DNA of 64,000 bases from Tardiphaga robiniae (GTDB lineage: Bacteria; Pseudomonadota; Alphaproteobacteria; Rhizobiales; Xanthobacteraceae), in assembly GCF_001618955.1 (NCBI RefSeq), contig NZ_LVYV01000001.1, positions 627,501 through 691,500 on the forward strand, read 5' to 3'. Made by a program: the position numbers and the translations under genes. This document shows, piece by piece, positions 1 through 7,400 of this stretch; within the stretch, counting starts at the first letter, position 1, and every line of letters starts with the position of its first letter. The notes beneath the pieces are model-generated. The model was not told where the DNA came from, made no database searches, and saw only the letters and a list, made by a program, of their open reading frames with translations.

Positions 1-635
1 CGTTGCGACATCAGGACGATGTCGAGGGTCCCATAGCTGCCATACAGCAACGCCGTTCCGATCAGATAGAGGATCGAGCCCAGCAGCGCAAAGAGCAGAT
101 ACCGTAATGCGGCCTGCAAGGTCTCCGCGCGGCCATCGAGACAGACCAGCGGCACCGCAGCGAAGGTCAGCAGCTCAAGCGCAACATAGAGTGTGAACAG
201 ATCGCCACTGATAAAGATCATGTTCATCGCGCCCGAGATCGCCATGAGCATGACCCAGAACACCATCGGTGCGCGGGTTTCAACTGACACTGCACGACTG
301 CCGAAATTCGCATGCGCGAACACGCCGATGAGGCAGATCACGATGGCCATTGCCACCATCATCGCGACTGAAAGTCCGTCGGCGCACAGCGTGATGCCCA
401 GCGGTGGCTGCCAATTACCCACAATGTAGCTCAGCGACTTTTCGCTGTGCCATGCTTTCAGGAAGACAATGCATGCCACGCCAAGACCAGCGGGCAACAG
501 AATCCCGGCAATTCTTTCGGCGTACCGTCCGCCAAGGACAAACGACAGCAGGATGCCGATCACCGGCAATATGATGGCCAGAACAAGAAGCGCCCCGTCG
601 GCAGTTGTCGCTTCAAGCGCGGTTGCAGCCGGCAT
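1..635 (-). CDS. mrpD: Mrp-type Na+/H+ antiporter subunit D (partial, runs off left edge)
   Basis: Inner-membrane subunit of the multi-subunit cation/proton antiporter, homologous to the proton-pumping subunits of complex I (Proton_antipo_M family). The frame stays open from the ATG at 635 to the left edge, giving 211 visible codons of about 500 expected. The translation is almost all hydrophobic helices and contains the family-like stretch SGDLFTLYVALELLTFAAVP, with the glutamate of 'ALELL' at the position of the conserved TM5 glutamate of these subunits. The start codon overlaps the stop of mrpC (TGA at 635-637), so the two are translationally coupled. The C-terminal half lies outside the window. 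Family assignment is confident; whether sodium, potassium or protons dominate cannot be told. Confidence 0.88.
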   Translation of the reverse strand, partial: MPAATALEATTADGALLVLAIILPVIGILLSFVLGGRYAERIAGILLPAGLGVACIVFLKAWHSEKSLSYIVGNWQPPLGITLCADGLSVAMMVAMAIVICLIGVFAHANFGSRAVSVETRAPMVFWVMLMAISGAMNMIFISGDLFTLYVALELLTFAAVPLVCLDGRAETLQAALRYLLFALLGSILYLIGTALLYGSYGTLDIVLMSQ

Positions 636-973
636 CAGGATTTTTCCTCGCCATCGCCGGTTCCAGAGCTGTCGGAACTGATCGAGGCACGACCGGTCTC
701 ATCCCCGAGACGCTGCACGAGCGCGATAGCCATGGCCGTCGCGGCGAAGGCGACGACAATCGCGGTGATCACCATCGCCTGCGGGACGGGGTCACCGCCG
801 AGCCCGGCCACCGCCGCCCGCCTGGCGATAACGCCGAATAGCAGAAACACACCACCCCCAAGCAAATTGAATGCAAGGATCTTGCGTAACGGTTCGGGAT
901 TCGTGATGAGCCCGTACAGTCCGATGCCCACCAGCGCAGCGCCACACAAGCCGAACAGCGTTGCCGCGTTCAT
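635..973 (-). CDS. mrpC: Mrp antiporter subunit C (NuoK-like)
   Basis: 112-residue membrane protein of the MnhC/NuoK family, usual length for MrpC. Three hydrophobic helices are visible; the first helix carries 'GIGLYGLI' and the loop 'NPEPLRKILAFNLLGGGVFLLF' has the asparagine-proline-rich pattern of MnhC. The C-terminal tail is short, acidic and Ser-rich. The ATG at 973 overlaps the stop of the upstream mrpB-like gene by four bases, and its own stop overlaps the mrpD start. A much longer open frame continues upstream of this ATG, but it is antisense-like reading of mrpB and is rejected. Confidence 0.88.
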   Translation of the reverse strand: MNAATLFGLCGAALVGIGLYGLITNPEPLRKILAFNLLGGGVFLLFGVIARRAAVAGLGGDPVPQAMVITAIVVAFAATAMAIALVQRLGDETGRASISSDSSGTGDGEEKS

Positions 974-1911
974 TGCTGTTGCGCCCGTTCCGGCGGTCCA
1001 GCGGCCAGCATGCCAAGCGCGACAGCGATCGACAGCGTGAGAGCGGCTTCCACGGCGACAATCAGCGGCTTGGCGTAACCTGCCGGGTAAGCCAGAAAAG
1101 CGTCGGCAAATACCCATCCAGCCAGGCCAATGGCAAGGAACAGCACCGGCCCGGCGACGAGCAGACCACGTAGCCAGAGCCGACCAATCGCAGGGGCCTT
1201 CTGTAGTCCTGCGACAATGACAAGGAGCCACATCGCAGCCAGCACCGTGCCGCCCTGAAAGGCACCACCAGGATCCTTCGCCCCGACCCAGCACATATAG
1301 ATTCCGAACACGATTCCCACCGGCGGCAAAAGCTGAGCCAGAAAGATCAGCGTGGGATCGGACCGTGCGTAAACGTGCAAACCGGGCATTCCACCCCAAG
1401 CGCGATCCGGCGCCAACGACCAGACCCCGAGCAAAGCGAGCAGCAGGACCACCTTTTCGAGCAGCGTATCGAGCGCACGGAAAACGAACAGCACGCCGGC
1501 GACAGGGTTGCCGAGACCACTCTGCGGCAGGCTTTCCATCACCGTCGGTGCGAGCGTCGGAATGACCTCCGGCGGATGGAGCATGGCGATGGCGAGACCC
1601 GCCACGACCAGCGCACACAATGCACAGGTCGCAAGGCGCGCCGGCCGCCCAATCCATGGACCACCGACATTCACCGAGCGAGAACGCGCAACGGCGCCGA
1701 GCAGCAACAGGCCGGTCATTCCGCCGCCGATCGCCGCCTCTGTCAGAGCCACATCGACGGCATGGAGCCGAACCCATGCAATAGACAAAAGCAGCCCATA
1801 GACGACGAACATGACAACTGCGGCGAACGCCTTGCGCACAAGGATTGTTGAAGCACCGATCGCCAGGATCAACGCAACGAGAGCAACATCGAAGACGGAG
1901 GCGATGCTCAT
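970..1911 (-). CDS. mrpB: Fused DUF4040 (MrpA C-terminal-like) and MnhB antiporter subunit
   Basis: 313-residue membrane protein, about twice the length of a stand-alone MnhB. Residues about 1-80 resemble the DUF4040/MbhD segment normally at the C-terminus of MrpA ('ALTEAAIGGGMTGLLLLGA'). Residues about 170-310 resemble MnhB, with the conserved 'GIYMCWVGAKDPGGAFQGG' loop between helices. Domain boundaries are estimated by eye. The gene overlaps mrpG (ATG 1911 over stop 1908) and mrpC by four bases each, so it is deep inside the operon. The fusion suggests that the MrpA of this system is split, with its N-terminal part beyond the left edge or absent. Function as an antiporter subunit is inferred from family and context. 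Confidence 0.82.
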   Translation of the reverse strand: MSIASVFDVALVALILAIGASTILVRKAFAAVVMFVVYGLLLSIAWVRLHAVDVALTEAAIGGGMTGLLLLGAVARSRSVNVGGPWIGRPARLATCALCALVVAGLAIAMLHPPEVIPTLAPTVMESLPQSGLGNPVAGVLFVFRALDTLLEKVVLLLALLGVWSLAPDRAWGGMPGLHVYARSDPTLIFLAQLLPPVGIVFGIYMCWVGAKDPGGAFQGGTVLAAMWLLVIVAGLQKAPAIGRLWLRGLLVAGPVLFLAIGLAGWVFADAFLAYPAGYAKPLIVAVEAALTLSIAVALGMLAAGPPERAQQQ

Positions 1912-2198
1912 CCGTCTGCTCCGTGTTGACGTACCGCACCGGCGATCAGTTGGGTGACCACCGCCCCGGACAGCTGGACGAGCAGCCAGACGATCACCAA
2001 TTTGACCGCCAGCAGGCTACTCGTCTGCGGCAGCAAGCCCAGAACGATCAGGCCAAGACCGAGATTATCAACCTTGGTCAGGGCGTGCAGACGCGTCAGC
2101 GTATCCGGAAAACGCAACAGACCCACCGTGCCCGCAAGGAAGAACAGCGCTCCTGCGGAGACCGCGCAAATGGTCAGGATATCCATGACGAGGCTCAT
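1908..2198 (-). CDS. mrpG: Mrp antiporter subunit G
   Basis: 96-residue MnhG/PhaG family membrane protein. It has three hydrophobic segments and the family hallmark 'GLLRFPDTLTRLHALTKVDNLG' split over the first cytoplasmic loop (residues about 25-46). The ATG at 2198 was chosen because the frame upstream of it is charged, non-hydrophobic and overlaps mrpF; a start at 2198 leaves a 7-base gap to the mrpF stop. The stop overlaps the mrpB start. MrpG is a small structural subunit required for assembly of the antiporter in characterised systems. Confidence 0.88.
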   Translation of the reverse strand: MSLVMDILTICAVSAGALFFLAGTVGLLRFPDTLTRLHALTKVDNLGLGLIVLGLLPQTSSLLAVKLVIVWLLVQLSGAVVTQLIAGAVRQHGADG

Positions 2199-2205
2199 GC
2201 GCCCC

Positions 2206-2481
2206 TCACTCCCCTTTGGCTTCGGATGACGCGCCGGACGCGTCTCTGACGAATGCGACGGCCGCAAACGCCGCGAACAGCGCGAGCATCACTGCCACAT
2301 CCACGATGGGCGGCGTCTCGCTTGCGACCGCGAGCAAAAGAAGGATGGCGACTCCTCCCGTACCCAGCAGTTGGACGGCCATCAGGCGGTCCACATCGGC
2401 CGATCGCCGAAGAATGGCGAACAAACCCAGTGCCACCGTCAGCAGTACAAAGATCGAGGCACCCAACAGCAGGCTAGGCAT
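2206..2481 (-). CDS. mrpF: Mrp antiporter subunit F
   Basis: 91-residue MnhF/PhaF family membrane protein with three predicted helices and the conserved 'ADVDRLMAVQLLGTGGVAIL' region around residues 28-47. Length matches the family. It overlaps the end of mrpE by eight bases (2474-2481) and is followed by mrpG after 7 bases, the usual E-F-G order of mrp operons. It is probably expressed from the promoter upstream of mrpE. Confidence 0.88.
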   Translation of the reverse strand: MPSLLLGASIFVLLTVALGLFAILRRSADVDRLMAVQLLGTGGVAILLLLAVASETPPIVDVAVMLALFAAFAAVAFVRDASGASSEAKGE

Positions 2482-3013
2482 CGGATTTTGCGCTTCCGAG
2501 CGCCCCCATGCACAGGGTTTCCTCCATCGACAATTGTTCGACGACGGGCTGCGTCACATCGAGACAATGAATGGCCAGACTGCCGTCACCCGACGTTCCG
2601 CACGGGAGCGTACCCGGCATCAGGCTCATGATCGCGCAAAACGTATTCCGCTTCGTGCCCGGCGGCAGCTGCGCCTGATAGGTGACGAAGCCCGGCTGCA
2701 ACGGCAGCCGTGGGTGGAGCGCCCGCAGCGCAACGTCCACTCCCGCGACAATCGACTGATGAAAGAAATGCAGGGCGAATCCGGCAAACTTGATCGGGCG
2801 AAAACCCCACTGTTCGGCAGGAAGCAGCTTGAGACTTGCCCAGGTCGCTGCGGCAGCTGCAATCAGACCGGGCCCCAAATCGCCGGGATCACCGCGCGTC
2901 AGCGCCAGCCAGAAGCAGAAGAAGCCGATAGCGCGGATCACAGCACCGCCGATGACATCCGACCACCTCGCCGGACTCGCCTCACCGATATTTCCAGTCT
3001 CGGCAGAGTTCAT
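2474..3013 (-). CDS. mrpE: Mrp antiporter subunit E
   Basis: 179-residue MnhE family protein and first gene of the operon. Two hydrophobic helices near residues 25-60 are followed by an amphipathic domain with the family signature 'NTFCAIMSLMPGTLPC', the MnhE 'SPGT'-type motif, and a C-terminal cytoplasmic domain. The ATG at 3013 is favoured over an upstream ATG at 3079 because residues before it are Cys- and Arg-rich and unlike the family, but no strong ribosome-binding site is seen at either. The 129-base gap upstream (3014-3142) should hold the operon promoter; no motif was recognised there. Confidence 0.85.
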   Translation of the reverse strand: MNSAETGNIGEASPARWSDVIGGAVIRAIGFFCFWLALTRGDPGDLGPGLIAAAAATWASLKLLPAEQWGFRPIKFAGFALHFFHQSIVAGVDVALRALHPRLPLQPGFVTYQAQLPPGTKRNTFCAIMSLMPGTLPCGTSGDGSLAIHCLDVTQPVVEQLSMEETLCMGALGSAKSDA

Positions 3014-3142
3014 GGAAGCCACCCGTTTCCGCAAAATCTGGTCGCAATGAGCTACCCTGCACGTTGCGCTACCCTGCACGTCACGCTCACAAAATGATCA
3101 AGGCCCTCTCAGCCTTGGAGATCACGGGGCAGGTCCATACTG

Positions 3143-3391
3143 CTAACGACTGTTGTCCGTGCTCCGCTTTGATTTCTGCTTGCTCTTCGTATTGTAAACG
3201 GGCTGCTGGGGTTCCTCGACGACGATCGGGTGTTGCGGAATTTTCAGACGATCGACTCGAATGTCGTCCCGCAGGGCATCCCGGTCCATCCGGTCGCCGC
3301 GTTCGACGGAGTCGCGTGGCTCCGCATTGGCGGCGAATGCCGTACAGATGAAGAGAATTGCTGTACCTGCCGCTACAATCAAATTCCGCAT
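3143..3391 (-). CDS. Small secreted protein, paralogue of the one at 19024-19323
   Basis: 82 residues with a clear signal peptide (MRNLIVAAGTAILFICTAFAANA, cut here only in description as residues 1-23) followed by the mature start AEPRDSVERG. The mature part is short, charged and carries a conserved block: D-R-x-D-x-x-A-x-R-D-D-x-R-x-x-R-L-K, then a Pro/Gln-rich stretch and a basic tail. The same block occurs in the protein at 19024-19323, so they are paralogues. The ATG at 3391 lies 23 bases after the stop of the outer-membrane protein gene, so the two are probably co-transcribed. No known domain was recognised; a periplasmic role is inferred only from the signal peptide. Confidence 0.72.
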   Translation of the reverse strand: MRNLIVAAGTAILFICTAFAANAEPRDSVERGDRMDRDALRDDIRVDRLKIPQHPIVVEEPQQPVYNTKSKQKSKRSTDNSR

Positions 3392-3414
3392 GATTGCCTC
3401 TTGTGTCCTGATCT

Positions 3415-4227
3415 CTAGAACGCGAAGTCGAGCCGCGGGCCGATCATCCAATCTCTATAATGACGCAGCGCCACGTTCGAATTTCGTGCCTCGTAGATGA
3501 CGTTCGTCGTGAGCGATACGTTGCTGGCGATGTTGTATTTCAGGCCGAGAGACGCCGAATAGATCTGGTCCTGCCGGTCGCGGTTCAAGCCGTCTGTAAA
3601 CCAGAACGCTTCGATGAAAGGCGTGCTGACGATCGACCATTTCGAATTCAGCTCGACCTCGATGCCAAGCAGCGCATCGGCACGCCAGCGCCTGGCCTCG
3701 GCGAGATCGGAGAAACGATAAGTGAGCTGGAGGAGCGGCGAGAGCGTGACATTGTCGAAGCTGAAATCGCGCGCGATGGCGCCGGTGACATCGTGGGAGG
3801 TGAAGGCGAGATCGCGAAACACGCCGTCGTAGTCATATCTGTTTTCGTAGGTTGCGCTTATTCTCCAGCCATACAGATTCTTCGTCAGGCGCGCGCCGAG
3901 ACGCGCAATGGCGGCATTGCCGTCGTGTTCTCTGGAAAATGCTTCGAACTGAGCACGTGCAAAAATGCGGTAGGACAGATCCGGCGCAAGTTTGCCGTCC
4001 AGCCGCAAGCTTACATCAGGCTCATAGTAGAAGTCCCCTCGCCGGTCATCGCGCGAAAACAGAGCATTGGCCGTGTAGGTGGGCGACAAGGATCCAACAA
4101 CGCTCCATGTCGGGCTCATCGACGTGTATTCGACCTTTCTGAGCTCGGTCAGATCTATGTCGGCAGCTACTGCCCCGCTGACATAGAGGAAGCTTGTTGC
4201 TGCCAGGATAATTCTGGATCCACGCAT
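3415..4227 (-). CDS. Outer-membrane beta-barrel protein, unknown function
   Basis: 270 residues with an N-terminal signal peptide (residues 1-22, ending AVAA). The mature part is a run of alternating amphipathic strands such as 'YYEPDVSLRLDG', 'WRISATYENRYDY' and 'QIYSASLGLKYN', ending in a C-terminal phenylalanine within 'GPRLDFAF', the usual sorting signal of outer-membrane barrels. Tyrosine and aspartate are abundant and there is no cysteine. ATG 4227 is preferred to 4245 because it places the positive residues directly before the hydrophobic core. The gene is upstream of the small secreted protein and downstream of arcD-arcA on the same strand, separated from arcA by about 100 bases with a hairpin. 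Specific role unknown. Confidence 0.7.
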   Translation of the reverse strand: MRGSRIILAATSFLYVSGAVAADIDLTELRKVEYTSMSPTWSVVGSLSPTYTANALFSRDDRRGDFYYEPDVSLRLDGKLAPDLSYRIFARAQFEAFSREHDGNAAIARLGARLTKNLYGWRISATYENRYDYDGVFRDLAFTSHDVTGAIARDFSFDNVTLSPLLQLTYRFSDLAEARRWRADALLGIEVELNSKWSIVSTPFIEAFWFTDGLNRDRQDQIYSASLGLKYNIASNVSLTTNVIYEARNSNVALRHYRDWMIGPRLDFAF

Positions 4228-4297
4228 TGCACACTCCCCAGACAATTACTCTCCGTCGGTCGATGGTGCTGGCTTCGGTATTAACAGTCCCACGATC

Positions 4298-4313
4298 TCG
4301 CTCCCCCGAGCGA
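4298..4313. terminator. Hairpin downstream of arcA
   Basis: Perfect 6-bp inverted repeat TCGCTC / GAGCGA with a CCCC loop, 17-32 bases past the arcA stop codon on the minus strand. There is no T-run after it in either direction, so it may be a weak terminator or an mRNA 3'-end stabiliser separating arcDA from the outer-membrane protein gene. Confidence 0.35.
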
Positions 4314-4329
4314 AGAATGGTCGATTACG

Positions 4330-5586
4330 TCAGTAATCCACGGCATCGCGGATGATCGGACAGGTCATACAGTGACCGCCGCCACGGCCGCGACCGAGTT
4401 CGGCGCCGACGATCGTAATCACCTCGATGCCTTCCTTGCGCAACAGCGTGTTGGTGTAGGTGTTGCGGTCGTAGGCATAGACGACACCTGGCGATGCACA
4501 AACGAGATTGGCGCCGCTGTCCCATTGGGTCCGTTCCCGCTGGTAGTCACTGCCACCGGCTTCGACCACGCGGAGCTTCTTGAGACCCAGTGCTTCCTCG
4601 ACAACGCCGACAAACGACTTCTTCTCGGCATGCAACTCGACACCGCTCGGATGATCGCTCGGACGATAGGAATAGGTACGTGTCTGATTCATGAAGTCCG
4701 GCGCGAGCAGCACGCAGTCGCGGTCGGCGAATGTGAAGACAGTATCGAGATGCATGGCCGCGCGGATCTTGGGCATTGCCGCAACGATGACGCGCTCCGC
4801 GGCCTTCTTTTTAAAGAGGGTCGCGGCAAGTTGGCTGATCGCTTGGCGTGAGGTGCGTTCACTCATGCCGATCAGCACAACCCCCTTGCCGATGGGCATC
4901 ACATCGCCCCCCTCCAGCGTCGCCAGCCCATGGTCCTCTGTCGGGTCGCCCCACCAGACATTGACGTTGCCGGCGAAATCGGGATGAAACTTGTAGATCG
5001 CTGTGGTGAGGATCGTTTCCTCATGTCGCGCAGGCCAATACAGCGCGTTGAGGGTGACACCACCATAGATCCAGCAGGTCGTGTCGCGCGTATACAGCGT
5101 ATTCGGCAGCGGCGGGAGAAGGTATTCAGTCGCCCCCGCGGCCTCCTTCACCATCCTGAGTGCCGCGCCCCCATGTGCTTCGGGAAAGTCATGGGTCGAC
5201 AGGCCACCGATCAGCGTTTCCGCGAGCTTTCGGTTTTCCAGCCCGGACAGGTAGCTTTTGAGCTCGTCGATGAAGCCAAGGCCAACCTGGTTCGGCACCA
5301 CCTGATTGTCGAGGATCCAGGCCTTGCCCTCCGGGACTGCCAGCGTCTCGGCGAGCAGGTTATGCATCTCAACGACATCGACGCCGCGGTCCCGCATTTT
5401 GGTGACGAAGTCGAAGTGGTCGCGCTTCGCATTATCGACCCAGAGCACGTCGTCAAACAGCAACTGATCGCAGTTGGACGGGGTCAAACGCGTATGCGCA
5501 AGGCCCGGGGCGCAGACCAGAACCTTGCGCAGCTGGCCAACTTCGGAGTGCACACCAAACGGGACTTTTTTTGCACTGGCCATCAT
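4330..5586 (-). CDS. arcA: Arginine deiminase
   Basis: 418 residues, the typical length for the bacterial enzyme. It converts L-arginine to citrulline and ammonia in the cytoplasm. All catalytic landmarks are present: the Asp in '[16 protein letters not shown]', Glu in '[10 protein letters not shown]', His and Asp in 'MHLDTVF', and the nucleophilic Cys406 in '[10 protein letters not shown]'. The start is one of two adjacent ATGs (5586 or 5583); the longer upstream frame is Arg-rich and overlaps arcD. It lies 17 bases after arcD, so exchanger and enzyme form one operon. Neither arcB (ornithine carbamoyltransferase) nor arcC (carbamate kinase) is present in this window, so the local genes support ammonia release but not ATP production. 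Confidence 0.95.
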   Translation of the reverse strand: MMASAKKVPFGVHSEVGQLRKVLVCAPGLAHTRLTPSNCDQLLFDDVLWVDNAKRDHFDFVTKMRDRGVDVVEMHNLLAETLAVPEGKAWILDNQVVPNQVGLGFIDELKSYLSGLENRKLAETLIGGLSTHDFPEAHGGAALRMVKEAAGATEYLLPPLPNTLYTRDTTCWIYGGVTLNALYWPARHEETILTTAIYKFHPDFAGNVNVWWGDPTEDHGLATLEGGDVMPIGKGVVLIGMSERTSRQAISQLAATLFKKKAAERVIVAAMPKIRAAMHLDTVFTFADRDCVLLAPDFMNQTRTYSYRPSDHPSGVELHAEKKSFVGVVEEALGLKKLRVVEAGGSDYQRERTQWDSGANLVCASPGVVYAYDRNTYTNTLLRKEGIEVITIVGAELGRGRGGGHCMTCPIIRDAVDY

Positions 5587-5603
5587 GAACTCCCATCGAT
5601 TTC

Positions 5604-7034
5604 CTAGATGCTGATGTAGCCGGTGGCGAGGCCATGGATGCCGACAACGCATCCGACGACGGCGACGCCGAACAGAACCCATTCTGCCGGAGTGAAGAGC
5701 TGCTTGTTGAGCTCCCTCCGTGTGATGAAATACAGGATTGTGCCGGGCGCGTAGATGATGAAACCAAGCAGCAGAAATTTCATACCGCCGGCGAACAACA
5801 GGAAGATCGTGTAGGCCGTCGCCAGAACAGCGATGATCGTGTCCTTACGAAGATCGCTTGGATCGGTCTCGTAAGTCTCCTTGCGGTAGACCAGCATCAA
5901 CGCGAACGCCGCCGAGAGGAAATACGGAATCAGCGACAGGTGGCTGCACAGTGAGAGAGCGAAGGTGAAGGCATCGTCGGAAAACAACGTCGCGATGAGC
6001 ACAGCCTGGACCAGCAACGTGCTCATCAGGAGCGCCATTGACGGGACCTGATTTGCGTTTTCACGTGCCAGGAAGGCCGGCATGTCCTGCCTCTTCGCGG
6101 CAACCGACAGCACTTCGGCAGCCATCAGGGTCCAGGCAAGATAGGCCCCGAGCACCGAGATAATCACGCCGATGCCGATGAAGATGGCACCCCAATGACC
6201 AACGGCCGCTTCGAGCACGCCGCCAACCGAGGGTTGACGCAGTTGCGCCAGTTCTTCGCGGGGGAGGATACCGTATGCAAGAATGGACACCGACGCGAAC
6301 AAGGCCAACACGGCCAAAAATCCCGTTACAGTCGCAATACCGACGTCCTCGCGCCGTTGCGCGAAGCGGGAGTAGTTGCTGGCGCCTTCGATGCCAAGAA
6401 ACACGAAGACCGTTACCAGCATCGTCGCCTTGATCTGCGCGAAGAGATTTCCGTAGTCCCCGCTTGCACCGCCCCAGAGGTTGCCGACGAACACATCCGG
6501 CTTGAAGAAGAAGATCGACAGGACGACGAACAACAGCAACGGAATGAGTTTGGCAATCGTCACGATCTTGTTGATCGCTGCCGCCTCCTTGACGCCGCGC
6601 AGCACAAGGAAATGGAACGCCCAGACACCGACCGACGATAGTGCGATGGCAGTGACCGTATTGCCCTGACCGAGCGCGGGGAACAACGCGCCGAGCGTCG
6701 ACTTGATCAGAATCCAATAGGAGACGTTGCCGACGCAGGCACTGGCCCAGTAGCCAAAGGCGGAGAAGAAGCCGACATAAGGCCCGAACCCCTCCCGCGC
6801 ATAGGCGTAGACGCCCGCATCGAGATCCGGCTTGCGGTTGGCCAGCGTCTGAAACACAAATCCCAGCATCAGCATGCCGGCACCAGCGACGGCCCACGCT
6901 ATCAGCGCTCCATAGATGCCGGTGGCCTGCGCAAAATTTCGCGGTATCGAAAATACACCGGCGCCGACCATCCCGCCGACCACCATGGCCGTGAGCGTCC
7001 AAAGCGGCAATTTCTGGTCACCTGCATTGCTCAT
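5604..7034 (-). CDS. arcD: Arginine/ornithine-type antiporter, APC superfamily
   Basis: 476 residues with about 12-13 membrane helices, APC superfamily (basic amino acid/polyamine antiporter branch). The N-terminal helix has the substrate-binding glycine motif '[12 protein letters not shown]' and helix 6 has '[16 protein letters not shown]', typical of ArcD/AdiC-like exchangers. ATG 7034 was chosen because upstream residues are not hydrophobic and the family begins shortly before '[14 protein letters not shown]'. It precedes arcA by 17 bases, which supports exchange of arginine for citrulline or ornithine. A 42%-like look-alike (estimate by eye only) lies at 15582-17021; the two end in nearly the same residues (LATGYISI / LATGNISI). 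Confidence 0.9.
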   Translation of the reverse strand: MSNAGDQKLPLWTLTAMVVGGMVGAGVFSIPRNFAQATGIYGALIAWAVAGAGMLMLGFVFQTLANRKPDLDAGVYAYAREGFGPYVGFFSAFGYWASACVGNVSYWILIKSTLGALFPALGQGNTVTAIALSSVGVWAFHFLVLRGVKEAAAINKIVTIAKLIPLLLFVVLSIFFFKPDVFVGNLWGGASGDYGNLFAQIKATMLVTVFVFLGIEGASNYSRFAQRREDVGIATVTGFLAVLALFASVSILAYGILPREELAQLRQPSVGGVLEAAVGHWGAIFIGIGVIISVLGAYLAWTLMAAEVLSVAAKRQDMPAFLARENANQVPSMALLMSTLLVQAVLIATLFSDDAFTFALSLCSHLSLIPYFLSAAFALMLVYRKETYETDPSDLRKDTIIAVLATAYTIFLLFAGGMKFLLLGFIIYAPGTILYFITRRELNKQLFTPAEWVLFGVAVVGCVVGIHGLATGYISI

Positions 7035-7400
7035 GGCCAAAGCACTCCCATGTGCAGATGCGGTTGGCCTGCAGCAAATGGGACATACAGGCGACCACCT
7101 GCGACCGGGGTCTGCAAGACGCGGCGACGGGATTGAGGAATGATTGACCGCGAAGAGCGTGCGCACCGATTGTGTTGCGCAGCCTCACAAGCCGGGCGCT
7201 GGAAACACGCCGGTGCGCGCAAGGCGCGGGCAGATGTAAACAACATCAGGTCCTGCACCGGGCGTTCCCTTCCAACATCAACTACTGGAAAGAAGAGCAC
7301 ATTCGGGATGCACCACGATATCGGGTGATGCCCTAGATTGACGACGGGGAGTTACCCTAAGTGCCGAAGCGAGCGCCGGCGCGAAACAGGTACGACCTGA
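7035..7400. promoter_or_regulatory. Intergenic region upstream of arcD with CCCTA-rich motifs
   Basis: This 366-base gap lies between the start of arcD and the end of the RND pump gene, both on the minus strand, so it should contain the arcDA promoter. Two notable motifs are at 7316-7336 (CGATATCGGGTGATGCCCTAG) written here in parts as CGATATCGG, TGAT and CCCTAG, and at 7346-7361 (GGGGAGTTACCCTAAG). Close relatives of these occur at 18027-18061 and, more weakly, at 11721-11742. No FNR/FixK box (TTGAT-N4-ATCAA) was found, although the genes are of a type often induced by low oxygen. Confidence 0.4.

Noticed and set aside
635-1939. 434-codon open frame on the minus strand covering the mrpB region
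   Set aside because: Only its last 112 codons (635-973) read as a real protein (MrpC). The rest is Arg/Cys/Trp-rich and lies over the well-supported mrpB frame.
7242-7268. Possible EcfG promoter upstream of arcD (GGAAC then TGTT)
   Set aside because: The spacer is 18 bases and the -10 element is TGTT, outside the N16-17/CGTT consensus; kept only as a weak possibility.
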